NCBI GenBank assembly: GCA_900618795.1
Contig: UYJD01000010.1
Coordinates: 212,275-276,274, forward strand
From: Cyanodermella asteris
Taxonomy: Eukaryota > Ascomycota > Lecanoromycetes > Ostropales > Stictidaceae
Direction: 5' to 3'
Length of the DNA stretch: 64,000 nucleotides
Shown here: positions 19,999 to 29,880 of the stretch, piece after piece
Numbering within the stretch: the stretch's first letter is position 1
How the letters are laid out: each line of letters starts with the position of its first letter
Notes under the pieces: model-generated
Databases searched by the model: none
What the model was told of the DNA's origin: nothing
Seen by the model: only the letters and a program-made list of their open reading frames with translations
Position numbers and translations under genes: made by a program

Positions 19999-22900
19999 AT
20001 GGACTCCAAAGATCAGAAAGGCCCTGGCGTCGCCGAAGAGGCTCAGAAATCCGCCGTTGATTCCAGAGCCGCTGCGCCAAAAGATACCACCGGCTCGACT
20101 TCTCGGCGAACTCCATCACGATCCATTTCCCCACGCCTAACGCGCTCCGCTACCACTCCCATCCTCTCCACTACCCAGATTTTGTCGGCTTCACCTCTTC
20201 CCTCACGTGAGAACTCTCCCATCCGTCCCTCGCAGCCTGCAAACAAGTCCAGCACCGCCAGGATCACACGCTCTCGGAAGAACAGCTCGGAACAAAGTCC
20301 ACAAAGAACGCCTTCCCACACTCCCACTACAACCTCGTCCGTCCCATCTGCAGCTGCCGTGCAACGTGCTCTTGCTGCCGTCGGTGACAAGAAGCTGGCT
20401 TCGCCAACTACTCCAAATTTCTCGACCGACTCGTTGGAGCCTCGCAAGTCGTCGAGAGCAAATCCTTCCACCGCCTCAGGTGCATCGTCGCAGGCCAGGT
20501 TGACCTCACCTCCATCCGTGCCTCGACTGAAGAGCTCTGGCACGAGAACGCCAGATCAGCCGGCTCCTGTGGCACCAAACCATGGCCCCGTCAAGTCAGC
20601 CACGGGTATAGAGACTATACAAGAGGAGGACGATAGTGAGAACCCTGCGGTGGAGACTAGATACCCGCCAAGAGGTGGAGTCGGAAGCAAACTGGAGACT
20701 GTACAGGAAGACAGCCCCGTGCAGACACCCTCCGCCATGTCAGACAGCATGCTCGGAGCTCAACGCCCTGGAACGATACAGGAAGATCCAGACGAGGACA
20801 ATCCGGACATGACGTCCAGCCAGACCACATCCGGAACCAAATCGAGTGGTATGACAGGTGGAACCGGCAGCGGCAGTGATGAGGCGGCAGCAAAGAGGAA
20901 GGACAAGGGCAAAGAGCAAGTGAAAGCAAAGGAGCCCGAAAAGCCCGTGGAAAGCAAGCCAGCCCCGGCGACAGCACCAGCCTCGCGCAAGTCCTCAGTC
21001 ACACAGCTCGCGCCTAAACCGGCCATCCAACCAAGGAGATCGTTTCAGCATCTGAACCCGGCAAGAAACAATAGAGAAGGGAGTGTCAAGAGTATGACGG
21101 TCGAAACGGAGACAGTGTCCAATCCAGATTTGCTGGCTGACCGTAGTGTGGTTGGAAGACTGGACGGTGGTGGAAGTGTGCGCACAAAAGCAAGCACGGA
21201 AACAATCAGACCAAAGCGGGAAAAGAAGCGGGTCAGGAAGGCCCCGAGCATTGCCAACGGACCTAGTAAGTTTTCCTTTAATGTTGCGCTTTCTGTGAAG
21301 ACGCCTCGCCTCACCTGTCATGATCGAGTCACTCGCGTGTCGTGACTTGCGGAGTGGCCTACAAACCACCGCCTGCACTCCACGATTTCGAACACCAGGC
21401 TCAGCAAACCTACACTTTCTCCATCTCCAACTATCTCTGACTCTCACGGGCACGCACGCTCCACCACGTTCTCTACTTAAGCACAATGGGCCGCCCCACC
21501 ATAAGGGGCGTGGTCGTGGTATCGCAACCGGATGAGGTCGGCTCCATATTGTCCCCCCTGCCGTACTGCCACAGGAGTTGGAGAAGTCGACCCCCGCCTG
21601 TGGATGAAGATGGCCATGGGAGTTTCGCTCATTCGGCCGTGACTTCGCCAGATAAACTCACTCGCCGTACATCTAGACTAACTGTCATTTCAGCTTCTTC
21701 CAAAGCAGACATTTTCGAAGCCAAGGTCGCGAGCGCCGTCGACGAAGCTGCCTCTTCCGACTCTGACGAGACTTTTGTTTACGAATCCAACCCGCCCGAA
21801 CCGAGGTCTTCTCATCGCAACCAACACCGCTACCATCATTCTCGCACACCATCAGCTGCCAGCATGGCCAGCCAATCAACAGACAACTATCGCGGCAATC
21901 ACTTTGGCATCTCTGGCAAGAAATCAATGAAGTTCGTCAATGCCAATCAGCTCAGAGATCCGGACGATGAAGACGCTGCATACTATCCATCCAATACTGC
22001 TCGAAGCTCACATCGTCATCACCATCACCTCGCACGCTTGACTCGCTTGCAGAACCAGTCAGCTGAGAGCGATGCGCCCGCCAACTCGATGAAGTCCCCG
22101 CGCACCCGCCAGTTCAACAGCTGGCGTACACAAGGACCACGTCCGGTCCAAGAATCAGAGAGCCTCATGTCAGCGATGGCAGACAAGCCGCAGAATGGCA
22201 ATCTGTACGACATTTCACATGGCGCCGAAGCCGATGACGAATATACACCACTCATCGTCAACCGCAACGGCAGGACGGAGCCACGATATCGAAGGGGTAG
22301 GATGAGGGACGACCCATACCAACGCACATCGATGCGTTCTTGCATGAGTTGCGCCAAGTATACATGCATCAGCATGTTGATGGGAGCGGTCGTCGCACTT
22401 GTCGTTATTGCGCTGGTGTTGTGCAATAGGGGCCTCTTCGACGTCCATGTTTCGCAGGTCCGCAACGTGCTGGCCAGCGAGCAGGAACTCTTCCTGGAGC
22501 TTGCAGTCACGGCACGGAATCCAAATCTTGTCGACATCAGTGTGGCGGAAGGCAACCTTGACTTGTTTGCGAAAAGCAAATATGTAGGCACCACTGAGAT
22601 GTGGCGGGACGGCACTATTCCCGGGCTGGACCTCAACCAAAGACGAGCTTGGCAATACAAACCGGAAGACAACGTTGACGATGGGACTGACCCGATCGAA
22701 GAGCCTGGAGCTGGTACACATACGATGCTTTTGGGCAAAGTGACCGACTTGGACTCGCCTCTCATATTTGCAAGTAGCCCTTTCAATCACGAGCTTCGGC
22801 ACTCGAGCGCTGGCCTGAGACTGGGTAAGCCAGGCAACAAAACCGAAGAGGGCGGCAGTCGACGCTGGGAGAACGTGATGCAGCATCCGTTTGAGCTTGT

Positions 22901-23090
22901 GGTTAGAGGCCGCTTGCGCTACTACCTTCCTCTAAGCAGCAAGGAACATTTTGTCACAATTAGCGCAAGCGCAACCATCAAACCGGACAAGCCCATCGAC
23001 GAGCCAGATGATCCGAAGACGAACGACACAGCAAGGATCTCCTCCAAACGAGGGATCAAGGGAGTCAGATTGATCAAGTGGCATGCATGA
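19999..23090 (+). CDS. VAC7: Vac7-type vacuolar protein, activator of the Fab1 PI3P 5-kinase complex
   Basis: Two exons, 19999-21265 and 21694-23090, with a 428-nt intron (GTAAGT donor, CTAAC branch site and CAG acceptor). The splice joins IANGP to TSSKADIFEAKVAS in frame and gives 887 residues. Residues 1-420 are Ser/Thr/Pro-rich and disordered. Just after the junction sits the family signature ETFVYESNPPEP, then SRTPSAASMASQ. A single transmembrane segment (SMLMGAVVALVVIALVL) lies near residue 650, followed by a luminal C-terminal domain of about 215 residues with the LEA2-like pattern (VTARNPNLVDISV). In yeast, Vac7 sits in the vacuole membrane and stimulates PI(3,5)P2 synthesis by Fab1 with Vac14, controlling vacuole size and the osmotic response. 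The intron contains an ATG at 21486 that is in frame with exon 2, so intron retention or an internal promoter could yield a 534-residue short form. Confidence 0.88.
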
Positions 23091-24149
23091 GAACGAAGCT
23101 TTGACGAATGATGATCTATCCGAAATGCCATAAGAAAGAAGCCTACACAAGGCACAAATCGAGACTAGCGCCTCTTTTGGGCAGCTCGAGAAACATACGA
23201 ATTTCCTTTGTTACGCATCCAGGGTCATCGAGATCAAAGCGAGCGCGTTCCGGGGTAAGGGGTGCAAAATCGCAAGATGAGACGAACGAAACAAGACCCT
23301 GTCGGTGAGCAGATTGGGGAACACACATGGGCTTGGGGAGACCTTTCAACGGGATGGTGACTTTTGGGAGAGGAGAAAGGGACGGGCTGAACATGACCAT
23401 CTGTCCGAATAGATTGTAACTACAGGCCCTCAAAGGAATCAGCTCTGCAGCCAGAGCTGAACGAGCTGAATCAAATTCTTCAATTCGTGAACACTGATAT
23501 CGTGGCGAGTTGGAAGTATGCGTGTCTTGCTTGTGTGGATGCTGTCACACCGGTGAATCGATATATCGGGACCGAGAGCCCGTTCCCCTTCCCCTACAAC
23601 AAGTCACTTCTCGCGGCCACATTTGATCGCTCCTACAACCAAGTCCTCTGCAAACAGGACGCAATAGTCGGCCTCTACGCTTCAGTCTGTTGGCAGGTCA
23701 AGCATCTGAAATTTGAGCGCATACTGACCGTCGAAGCTAGCATCTGTTACGCGGAGCAAATTTTTCCAATATGCACGCAGTCAAATGCATAACATCAGCC
23801 AGTATGCTAAAGGCGCTTGAGAAACAAGGAAACAACACAGCCCGCAGGCTCGACCCAGTTGCCACAAATGATTCGATATCTCCACGAGGGTCTGAAGACG
23901 GCCCCTTCCGACCGTATTCGGGTTTCGTACCGTTGCTCTCAAGGTCAACGTCAAACCTGCTTTCCCGCCGTTTGCGGGCTACATTAGAGGAATGTGGCAA
24001 CAAATAACTTTACGCCCGCATCAACCTGAACTACCGAGCATCCAGGCCCCAACACCTCACACTTGACGTACTCGGAGAGCAGATATGGAAACCCCGGGAG
24101 CGCCCCCGATTCCTTCTTCATCGAGTCCCCCACCCTCGACGACCCCCCT

Positions 24150-24153
<4 letters not shown>
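23091..24153. other. Intergenic, 3' of VAC7
   Basis: About 1.06 kb after the VAC7 stop. Short frames exist on both strands, but none has a domain or a consistent coding pattern. Confidence 0.5.

Positions 24154-24187
<34 letters not shown>
24154..24187. repeat. (TC)17 microsatellite
   Basis: A perfect dinucleotide run of 34 bases preceded by a C/T tract and followed by GCAG. It lies directly upstream of a decayed hydrolase gene on the plus strand. The pyrimidine run ending in CGCAG has the look of a splice acceptor, so it may have been the polypyrimidine tract of an old intron. Length variation between isolates is likely. Confidence 0.95.
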
Positions 24188-24190
<3 letters not shown>

Positions 24191-24209
24191 GTTTTGGCGC
24201 AGAACGGGA

Positions 24210-25099
24210 TGCTCCAACGAGAATGGTATCGGAGACAGGTTTTGGAGAGCCCAAAAAATACAGTCTCGGCACCCCCTTCGCCCGAACACACGATTACGCG
24301 ATAATTCTTGGCTTCACGGCGAGAGGGCGGACGAAAAGAATCCAGTTCGACCAACACGTCGACAGCGTGTTTGGCCTTCCCAATCGCCCTGGCAAATAGG
24401 GACATCCGTTAGATGGGGATGGAGCTGTGAAGGCACTGGGCGGAGACCAGGCCATACACGCGCATGGTCTTTTGTGCAGCGCCAATGGTTTGCTTTTTGG
24501 TCATCGGGGGATGAACGTGAGGGATTCGATACTGGCTGTCGGGGGTTATGAAGCACATGCTGGAGGCGCTGGAGTGTTCTGATCGCGTATGAGGCGCGGC
24601 TGCTCGATCCTCGTGATGAAGGAACGAAGAGATTGGATGACTCTCTGCCCGGTTTGGAGAATGTGTACCTCGGTGGCTTCAGTAAACGGAGCAGCTATGG
24701 CGCTCGGCACCCTGGCCAGAATGGCTTGAGATGGATTCTCCACCACGGAGACGCGGTTGGGCGGTATCTTTGGGTTCTGCGGCTGGCTGCCCTTTGCCAA
24801 AGAATTGGCCCACGAGATCTGGAATGGCGGTTCGACTTCCACTCTGATGGAGACGACGCTGAGTTTATGGCTTGATGCAAGCGGTGCGCCTAGTTACAAG
24901 GACGGGCTGGAGTTTCCTGACTGTCTTGTGAAACCTGTCTTCCTGGCTTATGATAGGGCAGATACTGTCATACCCCTTTGAACGCTCCGTCGATGCTGAT
25001 ATCACGCTCGAAGCTTTGGGATTCCGAATTCATACCCACGAATTCAATGGTGCAGGCCACGAGATCACCCTGGCCGTGTCGCGCGATTTTGCCCACTAG
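24210..25099 (+). pseudogene. Dead alpha/beta serine hydrolase of the carboxylesterase/acyl-protein thioesterase family
   Basis: Family blocks appear in order but in changing frames. They are FGEPKKYSLGTPF then HDYAIIL, and in the next frame a WLHGERADEK-like oxyanion block. These are followed by FVQRQWFAFWSSGDERE (the region before the nucleophile), ENVYLGGFS with the nucleophile Ser near 24690 (GxS), then ALGTLARMA, a stop, and GGIFGFCGWLPFAKELA. The next blocks are KPVFLAYDRADTVIPL, with the acid-residue region, and after another frame change EFNGAGHEI, with the His. At least four frame changes or stops separate them. Intact members are about 220-300 residues and hydrolyse acyl esters or deacylate proteins. 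The order and spacing match the family well, so I regard this as a decayed host gene and not chance similarity. Confidence 0.7.
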
Positions 25100-26425
25100 G
25101 GGCTAGAAGCGAAGTCTTTGGATCCCACTCACTCTTCTCGAGAGACGATCTAGCACGACAGTCGAGAGAAGGTGGCTGCAAGCCCATTTCGCACTGCCCT
25201 CGACACAGTCTACGATAGTCAGAAGGCAAAGATCACAAGTACAGTCTATCGTACTCCTGACACAATCCAGGACAGCCCAACGACGCCGGGCCTGAGTCCG
25301 GCCTGGCTCCCTGCTCATACAACTCTCGACGATAGGAAAGCGAAGGCTCCGGATGTATTACCATCTCCTCCTGGCACACTCTACGACGGCCGTACGCAGA
25401 GTGTGGAAGCTGAAAGCATAGCAGGTGAAAACCTACCAGACGACATCATGGCAGATGCAGGCCTGGCAGAAGCTATCATGTCGGATGAATACTTATCAGG
25501 CGGACTCCCGGTGTATGTGAGCCTACCATATGAGCATACAGCAGATAGAAGCCTGACAAAGGAAGTCATTCCAGAAGAAAGGGCGCCAGAAGAGGTATGG
25601 CAGAAGCATTAGAAGGATCAGATATGCCGGTCTCGAGATTGGCAGATTCGGTAAGGGGCATTGGACACTGATGCAGCCAGAGGGAAAAAACGTGAAGATA
25701 ACGCGGTGGGAACGCATGCAGTAGAAGCTCAGGCCAAAAAGTGGAAGTTCTCCCAGTAGCCATCAAGAACCTTGACAACAACTTGGACGAGACAAAGGCG
25801 AAGTGAAAGGATGGGCACACGAGGAATTTTAGCAATGACGGCATTTCGACTGCCTCGGAATCTGGGTGATGGGTCATTCGAGCGTGTTGGATTTTGTGTT
25901 GTGAAATTGAGAGCCTGATCTTCCACGCTCTCTGTTTTCAGGTTGCGAGTCTGACTTTATGAAGCATCGTAGAATCGTCTGCGGTCAGAGGCACTTCCAT
26001 GCACCGACCTCAGCTGGGCTTACCAACATTTCAAAACTTTCCTTGTCCTCCCGTCCCCACTCATGGAAGCCTTGGACGAGGGATGATCTCCCAAGTCTCA
26101 TTATCATTGGCGTTCTGATGGCCATTGGGTGTTGGATGAACCCTGACCTATCCTTCGAACATTATGCTTGACGATAGCAATTTTCGAACAGTATGCGCGT
26201 AATCCGCGCCGCTCCGTGCTTGGCAAATACGCGAAAATCGTTAGCGAAGCCGTACCAAACTTGCTTGTAGTCTCGTACCGCCAAACTGCCGTCTATCGAG
26301 ACCCGGCTAAGGCCCAGCGCGACGAGAGCCAGGATTCCAGGGATCCATTCGCAAGTGTCAAAGTTCCAGATGCTAGGCAATTATCCGGCGTCGTATGAGT
26401 TTCTATCGCTCTGAGAAAGGTGGCA
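25100..26425. other. Intergenic, with one 146-codon open stretch lacking ATG
   Basis: About 1.3 kb. The plus-strand stretch 25172-25612 is open for 146 codons and shows loosely repeated short motifs (TVYD, TLDD, TLYDGR, each near a Pro/Thr cluster), but it has no ATG near its start (GTG at 25172) and no known homology that I recognise. The remaining frames are short. The region could hold a remnant of another gene. Confidence 0.4.
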
Positions 26426-27091
26426 TCACGTTTTCTGATCCGATTTCGACTTCCCTCCGCGTCTGGAATCCCGCTTCCGTTTCGACGACACCTTCTGACC
26501 GGATTCACCATCCGTATCAGCTGTTTGCTGCTCGCCGTTGGGCGTTGAGTATCCTGCGGAAGTAGTTGTAGTAGTCTCTGTCCCGTCGTCGTTGAATCTG
26601 CGTTTCTTGGCCTTGACGTTATTCGATGCCTGTGTCTTGTGTCAGCTTTTAGAAGCGGCCGAGGTTCGACGACACGCATACCAAATCGTGCTTGACAATT
26701 CGCCCAGCTGCAGCCCTATCGAGCTTCAACGATGGCTTCTGATCGCCCGATTCGGCCGCCTTGATTTTTTCGAAATATTGTCGGACGCGGGCAAGTTCTG
26801 TGAAGATGGGGTGTTCTTTGGCGTCGATGCCCTGAAGGCGTAGATTTGCTTCAACGATATTAGAATTCAAGGATCATAAACGAATTTCTGACAGAAAGCT
26901 GAGTGCATACAGAAAAGGATCGATTCGATCGTGTATGTTACAAAGATGCAGAGCTTTGCGCGATCTAGTACGGGCAATTTGTTGGCAGTCTCGTTCAGGT
27001 CATCTCCGAGCAATGGTTTGAGTGAGTCTTTCAATCCGGCGATATTTTCGCCGAGTTGTTCAATGAGTGAGGCTGCCTTTTCGGAATCCAT
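26426..27091 (-). CDS. LRP1: Exosome cofactor Lrp1/Rrp47 (C1D, Sas10/Utp3 family)
   Basis: Three exons on the minus strand: 27091-26911, 26848-26682 and 26629-26426. The introns are 62 and 52 nt with GTATGC donors. Splicing gives 183 residues. The N-terminal C1D domain reads SLIEQLGENIAGLKDSL, NKLPVLDRAKLCIFVTY and TIESILFSNLRLQGIDAKEH, then FTELARVRQYFEKIK, all very typical of the family. The C-terminal tail is Lys/Arg-rich (VSSKRKRDSRRGGKSKS) and is the expected RNA-binding or nuclear-targeting part. In yeast the protein partners Rrp6 and the nuclear exosome in 3' processing of 5.8S rRNA and snoRNAs. The length matches yeast Lrp1 (about 184). It is divergent from the ketopantoate-reductase-family gene that follows, with a very short shared upstream region. 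Confidence 0.9.
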
Positions 27092-27463
27092 ACTTAGACC
27101 TCAATAAAAGGCTGAAGCCGCAGCGGGCTTTAAGCTTGATGGGCGGGGATGTGTCTATCGGAGTATCACATCTGTCGCAAGTCCTATGGCCACTGAACAG
27201 CAAAACATGTACGGCATGTCACTGAACAAAATCGATGCTGAAAGCGGCTCGGCGGAAAGTGGACCTCGAATTTGCTCCAAGCTGAGCCAAGCGAGAGCCG
27301 CGGCGTTCGTGCCCGTCATTGACGACGAAAGGTCCGCAAAAGTGCCCCGAAGCTCTCGTGAGCTCCTCAAACATTTCTTATTCAAAGCTCCTCGACACAA
27401 TTCTCATCCATCACCTAGCCTTACGACTCCTCCTCATATGTAGCTGAGAAACCTCAATCACAG
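27092..27463. other. Short divergent promoter region, possibly holding a first exon
   Basis: About 370 bases between LRP1 (minus) and the ketopantoate-reductase-family gene (plus). An ATG at 27186 opens a frame that could be spliced through a GTGAGC donor at 27358 and a CACAG acceptor ending at 27463, with matching phase, into the downstream gene. If so, only 94 bases separate the two start codons. This exon is a candidate only. Confidence 0.35.
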
Positions 27464-29355
27464 CTAAGCTGTCTCTCAATCTCCGCCCTATCCTTAGCCT
27501 TCGGGCCTCGACGAGGATACCTCGCACAGTGGAACCATGGAGCTTCGGTAACGGTTTGGTGGACCGGGGGGTCTGCTTTGGGAGTTTGTGCACACGGCCA
27601 CGACAATCCAGAGCTTATGCGAGTAGCAGAGGGACCAAGTCGGGCGCCGATAGGCTTAGGGAGTGGAGGCTGAGGAAGGGTCTGCAGAAGCAGGAAACTA
27701 AGCTGCCCGATTTGGACGATCTCCTCCACGAACGGGATTCAAGAGCTGGGAAGCGCGAGTACGATCATCGCGAAGAACTGGAGGAAGCGGCCGATGGTGT
27801 TGCGCAGGACAATGCTGGACACTCGTCATCTGCAGAGTCAAGTCACGTGGAGCAACGACGCCTATCTGATCCAAACGACCAGGATGAAGGTAATCCCATT
27901 CGCCCCGACGACTTGGACGCGGAAACTCAAGAAATGTCATCAGACAGCACTGCGGCGATGGCAGGAAAGCGAGGTGGCCTAGATGGCGAAGACAGCCAAG
28001 CAGAAAAAGACCGAATTTCAGAAGAGCAGGAAACCGGGATGCCAATTGACGAGGAATTGGACTGGCAAGATATGCAACCATCTACTCCACCAAAACGTAT
28101 CGAAACTGCATCGCCTACATCCAGTGAGAAGGCAAAAGACGAATTCGATCGCCGCGTATACGTGCTTGGTGTCGGAGCCGTCGGGACTTTCATTGCACAT
28201 TCGCTGCGAAGCGTGCCCAACCCGCCACCCATTACCCTGCTACTACACAGCCGACGAAATGTCTGGAAGTTCAACGAGGACAGAGAACAATGCCTCGAAG
28301 TCATCCGCAACGGTCGCTCAGAAAGGCTTCGCGGGTTCGACTACGAGCAGCTCGAGGATCGTCGCAACAAGTCTGAGTTCCCAGTATTCACTCCCATTGG
28401 AGAGCCCATTCGTAACCTGATAGTCACCACCAAAACGATCCACACGGTCAGCGCTCTCAAATCCATCGCCAGCCGCCTCGGCCCGGAATCGACCATCTGC
28501 TTCATGCAAAACGGCATGGGCGTACTCGACGAACTCAACTCGCAACTCTTCACCGACCCAGCAACGCGTCCTCGCTACATCAGCGGCATAGTCTCCCACG
28601 GCGTATACCAGAAAACCAGCTTCATAGTCGAACACCGCGGCCAGGGCACCATTACGCTCTCCGTCCAACCCGCCCAAGCCCTAACCCAAATCGCCGACCC
28701 CGAAGCCCCCGAACACTGGCCAGTCTCGACCCGCTACCTGATGCGCACCTTAACTCGCACATCCATCCTCTCCGCGCTGGGCGTCCACCCGACCGACCTC
28801 GCCTTCATCCAACTCGAGAAACTCGCCGCCAACAGCATCATCAACCCGTTGACGGTAATCTACAACTGCTGCAACGGCGACCTAGGCGTCAACCCCGGGT
28901 TCCGCGCCGTGATGCGCCTCCTCCTCGCCGAGATCAGCCTCGTGTACCGCAAGCTCCCCGAACTCAAACCTCTGGGCCAACACCGGATCGACAACCGCTT
29001 CTCGCCGAAACGGCTCGAGTTCATGGTCCAGCAGATCATGAAGACCACGGCGCCGAACCTGAGCAGCATGTGGCAGGACGTGTTTGGAGCGAGGGCCGAA
29101 GGCCGCATGACGGAGATTCAGTACATGAACGGGTACATTGTGAGGCGCGGCGAGGAGATGGGCATCAAGTGCGTTTGCAATTTCATGATGGTGCAGCAGG
29201 TCGAGGCGCAGCGGGTGCTGCAGGGGAGGAAACGGTTGGGTTTGGCGCCGTTTGAGAAGTATTCGGACTTGGACGAAGATATGAGGGACAAGATCAAGGA
29301 GGTTTCGGCGGAGCATCGACGGCAGGAAGAAGGAGACGACGAAAGCAAAGAGTAA
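27464..29355 (+). CDS. Ketopantoate reductase (ApbA/PanE) family protein with long N-terminal extension
   Basis: The C-terminal two thirds are a clear 2-dehydropantoate 2-reductase. They show a Rossmann motif VYVLGVGAVGTFIAHS (from 28160), CFMQNGMGVLDEL, and the catalytic region KLAANSIINPLTVIYNC with the expected Lys (near 28819), ending in a helical C-terminal domain. Family enzymes reduce ketopantoate to pantoate with NADPH for CoA synthesis (yeast Pan5). At least one related fungal protein has a mitochondrial role instead. About 200 residues precede the Rossmann fold. They start with a basic, presequence-like stretch (CTRPRQSRAYASSRGTK) followed by an acidic disordered part. The open frame runs back to 27448 without any ATG (GTG at 27529), and the first in-frame ATG lies well inside, near 27934, so a 5' exon is required. 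A candidate starts at 27186. Confidence 0.8.
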
Positions 29356-29880
29356 AAACCAATTGCATGTTCTGTGGTTTCTCATGTAGAGAAGGCTGGA
29401 TTTGTTTGGGATTATTTGCGTTCTGACATTTGGCATCACATTTCATCAGCGTGTATCTGTTCCCCGTTGCATACCAATATCCCGTACATAGAAAACATAT
29501 GTCTATATTGATGCAAGAGACGCTTTCGTCATGTGTCTCATCCCTTCTCCGTTTTCCTTGTCTCGTCCTCTGGTCGTTCCAATACCAATAGTAGCGATGC
29601 GAAGAGAAAAGTCTACAACCCCACAAACCGTACCGATTCAGTAAAAAGTGTCCCCTTTTCGATCCAGCCCTCCCAATGCTGATCAAAGGTAAATGATCCC
29701 AAAATGTATATGTGATGAAAGCAATGGTAAAAAGGCACCAAAATGTGTGTTGTCTGATGTGAAAAGTCTTTGAAATGATAATCATCAACTCGTCTCTCCC
29801 AGCCCCATGGCTTCCCAAAAACTCCAGGGTCCCGTCCAACTTTTCGGCCTCGGCCTCGTAGTTTCGTGGGTGGTTGCGAA
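29356..29880. other. Convergent 3' intergenic region
   Basis: About 525 bases between two convergent genes, the reductase-family gene (plus) and SEC2 (minus). It is AT-richer than its surroundings, as expected for untranslated 3' ends. No gene is seen. Confidence 0.5.

Noticed and set aside
25172-25612. A 146-codon open stretch with loosely repeated TVYD/TLDD motifs
   Set aside because: It lacks an ATG near its start, has no recognised family and sits after a dead gene. I list it only as part of the intergenic entry.
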